From contig NZ_CP017713.1 in the NCBI RefSeq assembly GCF_002706425.1, positions 992,001 to 1,056,000 of the forward strand: DNA of 64,000 nucleotides, given 5' to 3'. The stretch is from Loigolactobacillus coryniformis subsp. coryniformis KCTC 3167 = DSM 20001 (lineage in GTDB: Bacteria > Bacillota > Bacilli > Lactobacillales > Lactobacillaceae). The position numbers and the translations under genes were made by a program. Positions 8,475 to 17,266 of the stretch are shown here, piece by piece (within the stretch, counting starts at the first letter, position 1; the number at the start of each line of letters is the position of its first letter). A model generated the notes under the pieces. That model saw only the letters and a list, made by a program, of their open reading frames with translations, searched no databases and was not told the DNA's origin.

Positions 8475-9958
8475 CAGCACTTTACAGCTTTTTAAAAAAA
8501 TTTGGATATAAAAAGGCACGAATGCCTATTCTTTGCTAAAATGAGTTCGTCTAAAAACCACTCAGAAAGAAGGATTCGTGTTGAACTCATTTTATCAAAA
8601 ATCATCACTTTTAACCACCCTCCACGCCTATTTTTTTGATTTAAAAGCGGCTGGCTTGTCTAAGCCAATGGGCCTTAACTGTTTTTGGTTGTGTCTAGCG
8701 TTGTTAGTGATCGGTGACCGCCACTCGATCCGCCACTTATTTGAACAATTTCTGGGCCGGGTGACGAAGCATTCTTTGAACACGTTTTATCGGGCTTTGG
8801 CAGTGATCGGTGACCACTTGCCACAGTTAGAAGTGCGCAACTTGACGTATTTACTGACCTTGATTCCCACTACTTGTCAGGACTTGCCCTTATTATTGGT
8901 TCTGGATGACACGGTCCAACCCAAGTTCGGCCACAAATTTACCGGCGTCAAATATCTATTCGATCACGCCGCACATACGGGTAAGCGGCTCGTCAATGCC
9001 CATGATTTCGTTACTTTAGGTCTGATGATCCCAACACAGCGGGACCAAGATGACCAGCCAGTTTATACGTTCTTGCCGTTAGCCACGCACCTTTATCAGG
9101 CGGAACAGGCGACCAAATACCAGCAAGCGGCGCAAATGATCAAGACGACTTTGAAATCGATCGCCAGCGACCAACAAGTGTTCCTACTGTGTGACAGTTG
9201 GTATCCCAAAGCTGAGATCAACCAACTGGTCATGACGCAACCTAATCTAGCTATGATCGCCAATGTGCGTAAAGATACCGCCATGTTTGGCTTACCCAAA
9301 CGCACCGGTAAGCGCGGTCGGCCGCGGAAATATGGTGACCAGATCCATTTGGGAAATATTGCATTAAATCTTTGTTCGGCCGGAGATCAGATCGGTATAG
9401 TGCGGTGTCTGACACGCTTGATGCCCCAGCCAGTTTACATGATCCGCGTACAACGCAAGACGACTTGTCGTCTGTTCATGGCGACGAGCGCGCCCGAAGA
9501 ATTAGCGGCGATCACAACCGAAACCCTAGCCGTTGATCCGACCCAGCTCACCTATCGGACGCCGGAGACCAGCGCCCCTGCGCCAGCGCTACGAGCGTTG
9601 GCCTACTATCAAAAACGTTGGGCGATCGAGACCTATTTTTATGAAATGAAAACATTCTGGCACTTCGGTGATTACGCCGTGCGTTCAGTAGCCAAGATTG
9701 AAGCCGATCATCATTTATTGAATACGGCGTATACCTTGATGATCGTATTGCCATTGACCCAACCTAGTTTAGCTTTTTTGGTAACCAAAAGTTTGCGTGA
9801 ACGCAAACTCTGGTTAAGTCGGCAAATTCAAGCGGCGCTGTTTTTGGCTAGTTTAGCGCGGCAAGTGCAAAGGCGGTTAAAAACAACACCGGCCAAAGTG
9901 GTGATTCAGTGGTTGGCTTCTTGTTGGTCGGGGGTCAGTGAAAAGCTGTAAAGTGCTG
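8475..9958 (+). mobile_element. Complete IS4-type insertion sequence
   Basis: The 1484-bp element is bounded by perfect 18-bp inverted repeats (8475-8492, CAGCACTTTACAGCTTTT, and its complement at 9941-9958). It is flanked by the 7-bp direct repeat TAATCAT (8468-8474 and 9959-9965), a target-site duplication. It contains one transposase gene. The 7-bp duplication and the YREK motif place it in the broad IS4 group. The intact ends, duplication and reading frame suggest recent insertion. Confidence 0.93.
8581..9951 (+). CDS. IS4-family DDE transposase
   Basis: This RNase H-fold transposase catalyses cut-and-paste movement of the surrounding element. The protein is about 456 aa. The first catalytic Asp is in LVLDDTVQPKFG, the second in LLCDSWYPK, and the Glu in the YREK signature YQKRWAIETYFYEMK (Y-2-R-3-E-6-K), which defines the IS4 group. 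I take TTG 8581 because AAGGA lies 6 bp upstream; GTG 8578 is directly before it. The frame is intact, and the stop is 8 bp from the right end of the element. Confidence 0.93.
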   Translation: MNSFYQKSSLLTTLHAYFFDLKAAGLSKPMGLNCFWLCLALLVIGDRHSIRHLFEQFLGRVTKHSLNTFYRALAVIGDHLPQLEVRNLTYLLTLIPTTCQDLPLLLVLDDTVQPKFGHKFTGVKYLFDHAAHTGKRLVNAHDFVTLGLMIPTQRDQDDQPVYTFLPLATHLYQAEQATKYQQAAQMIKTTLKSIASDQQVFLLCDSWYPKAEINQLVMTQPNLAMIANVRKDTAMFGLPKRTGKRGRPRKYGDQIHLGNIALNLCSAGDQIGIVRCLTRLMPQPVYMIRVQRKTTCRLFMATSAPEELAAITTETLAVDPTQLTYRTPETSAPAPALRALAYYQKRWAIETYFYEMKTFWHFGDYAVRSVAKIEADHHLLNTAYTLMIVLPLTQPSLAFLVTKSLRERKLWLSRQIQAALFLASLARQVQRRLKTTPAKVVIQWLASCWSGVSEKL

Positions 9959-10019
9959 TAATCATTTTAATACTTATTTTAGTAATTTGGTATACCTAGG
10001 ATTGTTATATTTTAAGTTT

Positions 10020-10757
10020 CTATTGTAAGTTACGCCGACGATCTTCATGCGAATGAAAATCGATAATTTTATGCGTGCCACTATTATTAAGGGCGGTGGC
10101 ATCGATTTGAACGAGTTCAGGATAACCCAAATAATAACCTTGCAATAAATTGGCATGATAATGTTGACCAATCGCAATTTCGGTAGCGTTTTCAAATCCT
10201 TCAATAGCAAAAAATTTATGATGGATCTCGGCAAACTTGTGCCAGAACTGCAATAAGGGGCTGATGATCGTACTGAAATCAGTGTGTTGGCGGAAGTTCT
10301 GTAGTGCAAACTTATATTCAGTGATATAAGGATCTAATTGTTCAGCTAAGGTTGCTATATTATCACCAGTTCCTACGTCATCTAGGCAGACCCACAAATG
10401 GGCGTTTTGGTATTGTTGTGCGGCTACGGCTAGTTTAGCGATAGATATATTGTGGTGATGTTCTGTTAACTCGATGACCACCTCAACTGGTTCGCATTGT
10501 TTCTGAACTTGTTGCATACTGGCAATAAATGTATCATCAACAAATTGATCTTGATCTAAATTAATTGAAACCATATTGGTTCCTTTAGGTAATGCTGTTA
10601 TCGTTGCAATTGCTAGTTTTTCAAGTTGAAGGGCGGTGAATTGGGCGAAGTTTTTGGGGAAGATCCAATTACCATTGCAGTATTGACGAATAAAAAATTC
10701 ATAACCAAGTTTTTCGTGATCGAGAGAATATTTGGGCTGAGCAAAGAAACGAATCAT
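10020..10757 (-). CDS. Stand-alone EAL-domain protein (copy 2)
   Basis: This 245-aa paralog of the gene at 7639-8343 has the same motif set: YEFFIRQY, SINLDQ, VVIELTEH, CLDDVGTGDN, EYKFALQNFRQ, EGFE and QGYYLGYP. The Ala in place of the KxD aspartate is shared, so the change predates the duplication and is probably kept by selection. ATG 10757 has AGGAGG 7-8 bp upstream; the longer open frame to 10829 runs through the leader and is rejected. The two genes stood about 190 bp apart before the IS insertion. Cyclic di-GMP hydrolysis or sensing is inferred. Confidence 0.85.
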   Translation of the reverse strand: MIRFFAQPKYSLDHEKLGYEFFIRQYCNGNWIFPKNFAQFTALQLEKLAIATITALPKGTNMVSINLDQDQFVDDTFIASMQQVQKQCEPVEVVIELTEHHHNISIAKLAVAAQQYQNAHLWVCLDDVGTGDNIATLAEQLDPYITEYKFALQNFRQHTDFSTIISPLLQFWHKFAEIHHKFFAIEGFENATEIAIGQHYHANLLQGYYLGYPELVQIDATALNNSGTHKIIDFHSHEDRRRNLQ

Positions 10758-10784
10758 AAGGCTGCCTCCTAACTGGCAAACTAT

Positions 10785-10819
10785 AAAAAAAGCCCCTACT
10801 TGTCTGGCACAAGTACGGG
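10785..10819 (-). promoter_or_regulatory. Terminator-like attenuator hairpin in the leader of EAL copy 2
   Basis: Read on the minus strand, CCCGTACTTGT pairs with ACAAGTAGGGG and is followed by seven T, ending about 15 bp before the AGGAGG. A promoter at 10868-10876 lies upstream, so this is a terminator inside the transcript leader, not at its end. Confidence 0.6.
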
Positions 10820-10867
10820 TCGTATCCACAGATCGTGGTTGAGCAATCTTTGCATTAATTTACCTTA

Positions 10868-10876
10868 AGTATAACA
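10868..10876 (-). promoter_or_regulatory. Extended -10 promoter of EAL copy 2
   Basis: Minus strand TGTTATACT, with TATACT at 10873-10868. Just upstream is TTTATTTAAGCT, which is also found upstream of EAL copy 1 (near 8440-8455), so the promoter regions were duplicated with the genes. Confidence 0.55.
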
Positions 10877-10967
10877 TTTTCAAGCTTAAATAAAAGGAAA
10901 CAGCTTATTTTTACGTAGTTTAAAGATGGAACCTGTGAGTTAAATCAATAGTTATGAGGTGAGTGAA

Positions 10968-12059
10968 ATGTTGATTGCACAAACACGGCAGCAGATATAT
11001 ATAAATAGTTTGGATTATTCGCGAACGCAATTAAAAAAATGGCGCCAGCAAGTTTTTTACTGTCCCGTTTGTCATGAACAGGTCACTTTAAAAATTGGGA
11101 CCACCATTCAGCCACACTTTGCCCACTTGGCGCATTCAAAGTGCACAGTAACAACAGAAGGCGAAACGGCTGAACATTTAGCTGGTAAAGCCTTGCTTGG
11201 TGAATTTTGTCGTCACTGGCAGGTCAATTTTGAGTATGAGGTTTATTTGCCATCGATCAAGCAGCGACCAGATTTACTGGTTAGTACTGGTGTCCGTCAT
11301 ATTGCAATCGAATTTCAATGTAGTCCCTTATCTATTGAGCGGTTACGGGAACGAACGAGTGGTTATCGGCGCATTGGTTATGAAGTGGTGTGGATCTTGG
11401 GACAACGTTACCAGAGACAACATTGGACGGCCAGCAACCACGCTTTTCTACAATATTCGCGGCAGTGGGGGTGGTATCAATGGCAGCTTGATGTGAGTCA
11501 GCACAAACTATGGTTATTACATCATATTGTGCATTATGGTTACCCACAGCAAGTTGGTTATCAGCGCTGTTCAGTCGAGCAGATAAAATCACTTTATAAA
11601 ACACAGCACCAGCAGTTAACGCCAACTAAATTGTTAGCAGAAGCACAGCAGTTATATCGATGTTTAGTTCAGTCAGCTCCAGAATTGTTATCGCTGCAAA
11701 AGTCTTGTTATTTAGCGGGACACCATTTGGCCGGCGCACCGCTTTGTTGTCATCAAGCTAGCACATTACCGATAAATCAGCAGGCTAGTATTTTACTAGC
11801 AGTACGTTTGCTATTATTTTGCGAAAAACAAGGTTGTGTGACTGCTGCACAGTTGGAACAATTCTGCTGGACATATGCGACCGCATTTTATCAACTACCT
11901 TTGGTCAATGAGCATTCATGGCAATTACAGTGGTGTCGGAAGATTTTACAACAATGGCAATGTCAGGATGTGCTGCGGTTACAGGGTGCTGTTCTGCACT
12001 ATCATGAGGCCAAATGGTATCCAGATTATTTTTCTAAGCAAAAAGCGATCAAAAAATAA
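10968..12059 (+). CDS. coiA: Competence protein CoiA-like nuclease
   Basis: CoiA is required for genetic transformation in streptococci and related bacteria and carries a PD-(D/E)xK nuclease-like fold. The protein is about 363 aa. An N-terminal CxxC-type segment (FYCPVCHEQV) is followed by HFAH, then GETAEHLAGK, RPDLL and AIEFQCSP, which form the nuclease core. The C-terminal part is variable. I prefer ATG 10968 because GAGGTGA lies 5 bp upstream; GTG 10959 is the alternative. It is well separated from other competence genes (comG at 48.7 kb), as is usual. Confidence 0.88.
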   Translation: MLIAQTRQQIYINSLDYSRTQLKKWRQQVFYCPVCHEQVTLKIGTTIQPHFAHLAHSKCTVTTEGETAEHLAGKALLGEFCRHWQVNFEYEVYLPSIKQRPDLLVSTGVRHIAIEFQCSPLSIERLRERTSGYRRIGYEVVWILGQRYQRQHWTASNHAFLQYSRQWGWYQWQLDVSQHKLWLLHHIVHYGYPQQVGYQRCSVEQIKSLYKTQHQQLTPTKLLAEAQQLYRCLVQSAPELLSLQKSCYLAGHHLAGAPLCCHQASTLPINQQASILLAVRLLLFCEKQGCVTAAQLEQFCWTYATAFYQLPLVNEHSWQLQWCRKILQQWQCQDVLRLQGAVLHYHEAKWYPDYFSKQKAIKK

Positions 12060-12246
12060 GAAAAATGATGAGATAATACTCATTTGCTTCGAAAGTTAAG
12101 TAGATATTGTGAAGTTATGAGTGGTGCTTTTCATGTAAATTACGCAGAAAGTTCATAATATATGGTGATTAATTAGTGAAAGCACATTATTATTTAATTG
12201 AATTTTAATAAAAAAACGATATTTAGCTTAAAATGAGATTTTAACG

Positions 12247-12275
12247 TTTACTTTAATTTATTTTTAATATAGAAT
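12247..12275 (+). promoter_or_regulatory. Possible oppA promoter
   Basis: TTTACT (12247-12252), a 17-bp spacer and TAGAAT (12270-12275), in a very AT-rich 280-base gap. No clear operator was seen in the rest of this gap. Confidence 0.45.
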
Positions 12276-12343
12276 GACAACAAGTTAAAAAGTAGTGATA
12301 CTTTTCAGTGAAAGCCATAATAAATGATCAAGGTGGGGATTTT

Positions 12344-13996
12344 ATGATGTGGAAGCAAGCAAAACGTATCGGCTTAGTTGCTGCAGCAGGTTTAATGGTC
12401 GTACCATTAGCTGGTAATGCTGGAACAGCTAAAGCAGCAACATTGGCAAAAAACCAAACGTTCAAAATGATGGTGCCATCTGAATTAACAACAATGGATA
12501 ATTCTAAGATGACTGATATTTATGCCGCTACCGTATTAAACAATACCAACGAGGGGTTGTATCGTTTAACCAGTAAAAACAAAGCGGTACCAGCTTTGGC
12601 AACATCAGTCGTTAAGTCAACAAACAATGGCTTGGAATATACTTTCCATTTACGTCATTCTAAGTGGAGCAACGGGGATCCAGTAACGGCTAAAGATTTC
12701 GTTTATTCTTGGCAACGGACGGTTAATCCTAAGACGGCTTCACAGTATGCATTCTTGTTCGAGGGGATCAAAAATGCAACGGCAATCGCTGATGGTAAGA
12801 AACAACCTAGTGAATTAGGTGTTAAGGCAGTCGATGACTATACCTTGCAAGTTACCATGGAAAAGCCAGTTCCTTACTTTGATTTATTGATGGCTAATCC
12901 AACTTTCTACCCACAAAATCAAAAAGTGGTTGAAAAGTATGGTTCAAAATACGGGACAACTTCAGCTAAACAAGTTTATAACGGACCATTTAAGTTAACT
13001 AAATGGAACGGGACCAGCTTGAAGTGGACCTTAGTTAAGAACAAGGACTATTGGGATAAGAGTAAGGTCAAGTTGAATAAGATCGAGTATCAGGCAGTCA
13101 AAGATCCTTCAACCGCGTTGAACTTATACCAAAGCAAGGACTTAGATGATGTCACATTATCTAGTGAAATGGCTAAGCAATCAGCTAATAACAAGGATAA
13201 AGTGATCCGCAAGATGGCTTCGACATTCTATTTGGAATATAACCAGAAGAAAGTTAAAGCCTTCCAGAATAAGAAGATTCGTCAAGCAATCTCTTTGACC
13301 GTTGATCGGCAGAAGTTAGCTAAAAACGTCTTAGCTGATGGTTCTACAGCGGCTAAGGGCTATGTGCCAGATGGTTTAGCTAATGATCCAAAGAATGGCA
13401 AAGATTTTGCTTCTGAAGCCCAAGGTGCTACAGAAAAAGCCGCAGTTGATTATAACATGAAGAAAGCCAAGAAGTTATGGGCTGAAGGTAAGAAAGAAGT
13501 CGGCATCAAGAAACTTAACGTTGAGTTAATGGGTGACGATACTGATGCTTCTAAGAAGATTTTGGAATACTTACAAAATGGGATGGAAAAATTGCCTGGT
13601 TTGAAAGTTACTAACCAAAACTTACCATTTAAGACACGGTTATCACGTTCTGAAAGCGGCAAGTTCGATATGGTCATGACAGCTTGGAACGGGGACTTTG
13701 GGGATCCAATCACGTTCATGGACTTATTGACCAGCACCAACTCTTACAATAACGGTAAATGGAGCAATGCTAGCTACGATAAGGACGTTTCTGCTTCCAA
13801 GAACGAAAACGCTGCTAATCCAGATGCACGTTGGCAGAACTTGCTTGATGCCGAAAATACTTTGATGAGTGATGAAGGGGTCGCACCAATTTATCAGAAG
13901 AACGAATTCCATTTAGTTAATTCTAAAGTTAAGGGTATCGTTTATCATCAAACTGGCGCAAGCTATGATTACAAGACGGCTTATATCGCTAAATAA
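12344..13996 (+). CDS. oppA: Oligopeptide ABC transporter substrate-binding protein
   Basis: This is the extracellular peptide receptor for OppBCDF (SBP family 5). The protein is 550 aa from ATG 12344, with GGTGGGG upstream. It has a positively charged signal peptide (WKQAKRIGLVAAAGLMVVPLAG) ending near AKAA, then the family core (NEGLYRL, VTAKDFVYSWQRTV, PYFDLLMANPTFYP). Unlike most Gram-positive OppA proteins there is no lipobox cysteine: the N-terminal region has no Cys at all. It may be released, or held by its uncleaved signal. A hairpin between oppA and oppB suggests higher oppA expression. Confidence 0.95.
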   Translation: MMWKQAKRIGLVAAAGLMVVPLAGNAGTAKAATLAKNQTFKMMVPSELTTMDNSKMTDIYAATVLNNTNEGLYRLTSKNKAVPALATSVVKSTNNGLEYTFHLRHSKWSNGDPVTAKDFVYSWQRTVNPKTASQYAFLFEGIKNATAIADGKKQPSELGVKAVDDYTLQVTMEKPVPYFDLLMANPTFYPQNQKVVEKYGSKYGTTSAKQVYNGPFKLTKWNGTSLKWTLVKNKDYWDKSKVKLNKIEYQAVKDPSTALNLYQSKDLDDVTLSSEMAKQSANNKDKVIRKMASTFYLEYNQKKVKAFQNKKIRQAISLTVDRQKLAKNVLADGSTAAKGYVPDGLANDPKNGKDFASEAQGATEKAAVDYNMKKAKKLWAEGKKEVGIKKLNVELMGDDTDASKKILEYLQNGMEKLPGLKVTNQNLPFKTRLSRSESGKFDMVMTAWNGDFGDPITFMDLLTSTNSYNNGKWSNASYDKDVSASKNENAANPDARWQNLLDAENTLMSDEGVAPIYQKNEFHLVNSKVKGIVYHQTGASYDYKTAYIAK

Positions 13997-14007
13997 GTTG
14001 TTTATCG

Positions 14008-14075
14008 AAACAAGTAGGGTTAGGTTAAGGTTAGGGGGAGATCAGCTAATCGCGGCCAGCCTTACTTGTTTTTTG
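14008..14075 (+). terminator. Partial terminator between oppA and oppB
   Basis: AAACAAGTA (14008-14016) pairs with TACTTGTTT (14063-14071), followed by T residues, around a long GC-containing loop. It could let oppA be made in excess over oppBCDF. Confidence 0.6.
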
Positions 14076-14193
14076 TGCTAAAGTCATTAATTGAGCTGAT
14101 TGCCTAATTCGATGTTTTGGTGTAATAAATTAGGTTTATCAGAAGTACGTTTTCGGTTCAGAAACTAACTTATATTGAATAGGAGCATTGCCC

Positions 14194-15129
14194 ATGCGTA
14201 AGTATATTGTGAAGCGGGTGCTGTATATGATCTTGACGTTATTCTTGATCGCCACCATCACCTTCTTCTTAATGAAACTCCTGCCCGGCACACCGTACCA
14301 AAATCAGGATAAAATGAGTGCGTCACAGATTCATATGATGAATGAACAGTATGGCTTGAATAAGCCAGTGTGGCAGCAATATTTGATCTATATTTTTGGG
14401 ATGGTCCATGGTGATCTAGGAATTTCTTTCCAATTTTCAAGCCAGCCAGTTTCGTATTTGATTGCCACTCGGATCGGGCCATCATTACAATTAGGCCTTC
14501 AAGCAATGATCGTCGGTTCTGTTCTAGGGATTTTACTAGGAGCAGTGGCCGCAATTCGTCGAAATACGTGGGCCGATACTTTGGCGACGTTATTAGCGAT
14601 TTTAGGGATGTCGATTCCTAACTTCGTCTTTGCCGTCTTGCTGCAGTATATTCTCGGCTTTAAGTTGAAATTATTCCCGATCGCATTGTGGAGTAATTTT
14701 AGCTCGAGTATTTTACCGACAATTGCCTTGGCGATGATGCCATTGGCTGAAACAGCGCGGTTTATGCGGACCGAAATGATCGATGTTTTGAGCAGCGATT
14801 ATATTATGTTGGCTCGTGCCAAAGGTTTAACGCAGTCAGGGGTGGTTTGGCATCATGCGTTGCGTAATAGCTTGATTCCAGTCATCACGCTAGCTGGCCC
14901 GTTGGCAGTCAACTTGATGACTGGCTCAATGGTTGTCGAAAATATTTTCTCGATCCCAGGGATTGGGGAACAATTCGTTAAGTCGATCACGACTAACGAT
15001 TATCCGACGATCATGGGTGTAACGATGGTTTATTCCTTTATGTTAGTCGTAGTAATTTTAATTGTGGATATTCTCTACGGAATTATCGATCCGCGGATCA
15101 GACTTAGTGGAAGCGAGGTTAGTGCATAA
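14194..15129 (+). CDS. oppB: Oligopeptide ABC transporter permease OppB
   Basis: This is one of the two membrane subunits of the peptide importer. The 311-aa protein starts MRKYIVKRVLYMILTLFLIATITFF (quoted in part), with the first helix at the N-terminus. The EAA-type cytoplasmic loop (YIMLARAKGLTQSGVVWHHA) contacts the ATPases. I choose ATG 14194 over TTG 14188 because AGGAG at 14181-14185 is properly spaced only for the former. Its stop overlaps the oppC start (TAATG). Confidence 0.95.
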   Translation: MRKYIVKRVLYMILTLFLIATITFFLMKLLPGTPYQNQDKMSASQIHMMNEQYGLNKPVWQQYLIYIFGMVHGDLGISFQFSSQPVSYLIATRIGPSLQLGLQAMIVGSVLGILLGAVAAIRRNTWADTLATLLAILGMSIPNFVFAVLLQYILGFKLKLFPIALWSNFSSSILPTIALAMMPLAETARFMRTEMIDVLSSDYIMLARAKGLTQSGVVWHHALRNSLIPVITLAGPLAVNLMTGSMVVENIFSIPGIGEQFVKSITTNDYPTIMGVTMVYSFMLVVVILIVDILYGIIDPRIRLSGSEVSA

Positions 15130-16151
15130 TGGCAGATGAAAAAATGAATTTACCTAAAGATGCCTTTGAGCCACTAAAAGCGGACGAACAGCTAAATAAT
15201 GAACGAATTGCGGCACCGTCATTAACCTTCTTACAGGATGCTTGGCGCCGGCTAAAGAAAAATAAGGCTGCTGTGATCTCTTTGTGGGTCCTAATTATTA
15301 TAATTGTTTTAGCCATCGGTTCGATTTGGTTCTCACCGCGTAACCCAAACGCGCAAAATGCGTCCTATGCCAATTTACCGCCTAAGATCGGTAATGGTTT
15401 CTGGGGTTTTGATGGTAAGGCGAAGGTTGCCGGGACACTTGTTGATTCCTACAAACAAGCTGGTGTTCCTAAAGGCACTTATTATGTGTTAGGTACTGAT
15501 TATTTAGGCCGTGATCTATTATCCCGGATTTTATTTGGGACGCGGATCTCGTTATTGGTTGCTTTTGTTGCCACATTCTTTGATTTGGTGATCGGGGTCG
15601 CTTACGGTATGTTTTCTGGCTGGTACGGTGGCCGCGTTGATAATATCATGCAGCGGGTGCTGGAAGTTATTTCCTCCGTGCCTAACTTAGTTGTTGTTAT
15701 CTTGATGATCGTCGTCTTCAAGCCAGGTATTTTCTCGATCAGTATGGCGATCGCCATCACTGGTTGGATCACCATGGCGCGCTTAGTTCGAGCGCAGACC
15801 TTGAAAATGAAGGATCAGGAATTTATTTTGGCGGCGCGTACTTTAGGCGAGTCGACTAAGAAAATTGCCTTGAAACATTTATTGCCTAACTTATCGAGTA
15901 CGATCATCATTCAATTGATGTTCACGATCCCAACGGCAATCTTCTTTGAAGCCTTTCTAAGTTTTATCGGTATCGGGATCAGTGCACCAAACGCTTCGTT
16001 AGGGACGTTGTTAAATGATGGTTACAAGACCTTCCGCTTCTTACCTTATCAAATGTGGTATCCAGCGGCAGTACTGTCGATCATTATGATCGCCTTCAAC
16101 TTATTAGCTGATGGTTTACGTGACGCATTCGATCCACGGACAAGGGGGTAA
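15129..16151 (+). CDS. oppC: Oligopeptide ABC transporter permease OppC
   Basis: This is the second membrane subunit. The 340-aa protein has a long cytoplasmic N-terminus, a first helix at about residues 50-70, and an extracellular segment that ends in the family motif GTDYLGRDLLSRILFGTRIS. An EAA loop (EFILAARTLGESTKKIALKH) follows. It overlaps oppB by one base and is followed within 5 bp by oppD, which implies a single operon. Confidence 0.96.
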   Translation: MADEKMNLPKDAFEPLKADEQLNNERIAAPSLTFLQDAWRRLKKNKAAVISLWVLIIIIVLAIGSIWFSPRNPNAQNASYANLPPKIGNGFWGFDGKAKVAGTLVDSYKQAGVPKGTYYVLGTDYLGRDLLSRILFGTRISLLVAFVATFFDLVIGVAYGMFSGWYGGRVDNIMQRVLEVISSVPNLVVVILMIVVFKPGIFSISMAIAITGWITMARLVRAQTLKMKDQEFILAARTLGESTKKIALKHLLPNLSSTIIIQLMFTIPTAIFFEAFLSFIGIGISAPNASLGTLLNDGYKTFRFLPYQMWYPAAVLSIIMIAFNLLADGLRDAFDPRTRG

Positions 16152-16156
16152 CCAAA

Positions 16157-17248
16157 TTGGATAATATTTTAGAAGTTAAAGATCTAGCCGTCAATTTTGG
16201 CACCTTTGCCGGGGATGTTCAAGCAGTACGTGGCGTCAGTTTTAATCTGCGTAAAGGTGAAACTCTAGCTATTGTTGGTGAAACTGGTTCAGGTAAAAGT
16301 GTCACCACCAAGGCAATCATGGGCTTGCTGGATAGTAACGCAAAAATTAAAAGTGGATCGATCATGTTTGCTGGTCAAGACTTGTTAAAAGCATCAGCGC
16401 ACGAAATGGCTGAAGTTAATGGGAATAATATTGCCGAGATCATTCAGGACCCCATGACATCGTTGGACCCAACGATGTCGATCGGTAAGCAAGTCTCGGA
16501 ACCGCTACGGATTCATAAAAGTATGTCGAAGGAAAAAGCAATCGCGCGGACCAAAGAAGTTTTGGAATTGGTTGGGATTCAGAATGCTGAGGCACGGATG
16601 AAAGATTATCCACATCAGTTTTCTGGTGGGCAACGCCAGCGGATCGTAATCGCGATGGCCTTAGTTAACTATCCGAAAATTCTGATTGCTGATGAACCAA
16701 CGACTGCCCTGGATGTAACGATCCAAGCTCAGATTCTGAATTTAATGAAGGAATTACAGCAAAAAATCGATACATCGATCATTTTTATCACTCATGATCT
16801 GGGTGTCGTTGCCGGAATGGCTGATCGGGTAGCAGTGATGTATGCGGGTAAGATTATTGAAGTTGGTACCGTCGATGAAATCTTTTATGATCCCAAGCAT
16901 CCATACACCTGGGGCTTGATCAACTCGATGCCAACGTTAGATACTAAGGCTGATCGGCTGTACGCGATTCCTGGAACGCCTCCTGACTTACTCGATCCAC
17001 CTAAGGGTGATGCTTTTGCGCCCCGAAATGAATATGCGTTAAAGATCGATACAGAAATGGAACCCCCATTTTTCCCGATTACAGCGACCCATGCGGCAGC
17101 CACTTGGCTATTGCATCCTGATGCACCGAAAGTCACACCGCCACCAGAAATCGTTCGGCGGCAGAAGATTTACCAAGATATGGTCGCTAAGGGGCTAGAT
17201 CAACCAAATAATCCTGCTGTGAAATTAAATACGCCGGCAACGGACTAA
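16157..17248 (+). CDS. oppD: Oligopeptide ABC transporter ATP-binding protein OppD
   Basis: This ATPase subunit drives peptide import. The 363-aa protein starts at TTG with GGGGG upstream. Walker A is GETGSGKSV at about residues 42-50, the signature is FSGGQRQRI, and Walker B is ILIADEPTTALD, followed by the H-loop THD. The C-terminal oligopeptide/dipeptide extension is present but has an unusually long tail and lacks the usual cysteine cluster (its sequence is GTPPDLLDPPKGDAFAPRN), so an iron-sulfur site is unlikely. Confidence 0.95.
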   Translation: MDNILEVKDLAVNFGTFAGDVQAVRGVSFNLRKGETLAIVGETGSGKSVTTKAIMGLLDSNAKIKSGSIMFAGQDLLKASAHEMAEVNGNNIAEIIQDPMTSLDPTMSIGKQVSEPLRIHKSMSKEKAIARTKEVLELVGIQNAEARMKDYPHQFSGGQRQRIVIAMALVNYPKILIADEPTTALDVTIQAQILNLMKELQQKIDTSIIFITHDLGVVAGMADRVAVMYAGKIIEVGTVDEIFYDPKHPYTWGLINSMPTLDTKADRLYAIPGTPPDLLDPPKGDAFAPRNEYALKIDTEMEPPFFPITATHAAATWLLHPDAPKVTPPPEIVRRQKIYQDMVAKGLDQPNNPAVKLNTPATD

Positions 17249-17266
17249 AGATAAGGGGATAAAATA

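Noticed and set aside
14016-14040. Telomere-like GGTTAGG tract after oppA
   Set aside because: It is only three degenerate units inside a terminator loop, with no sign of a repeat array.
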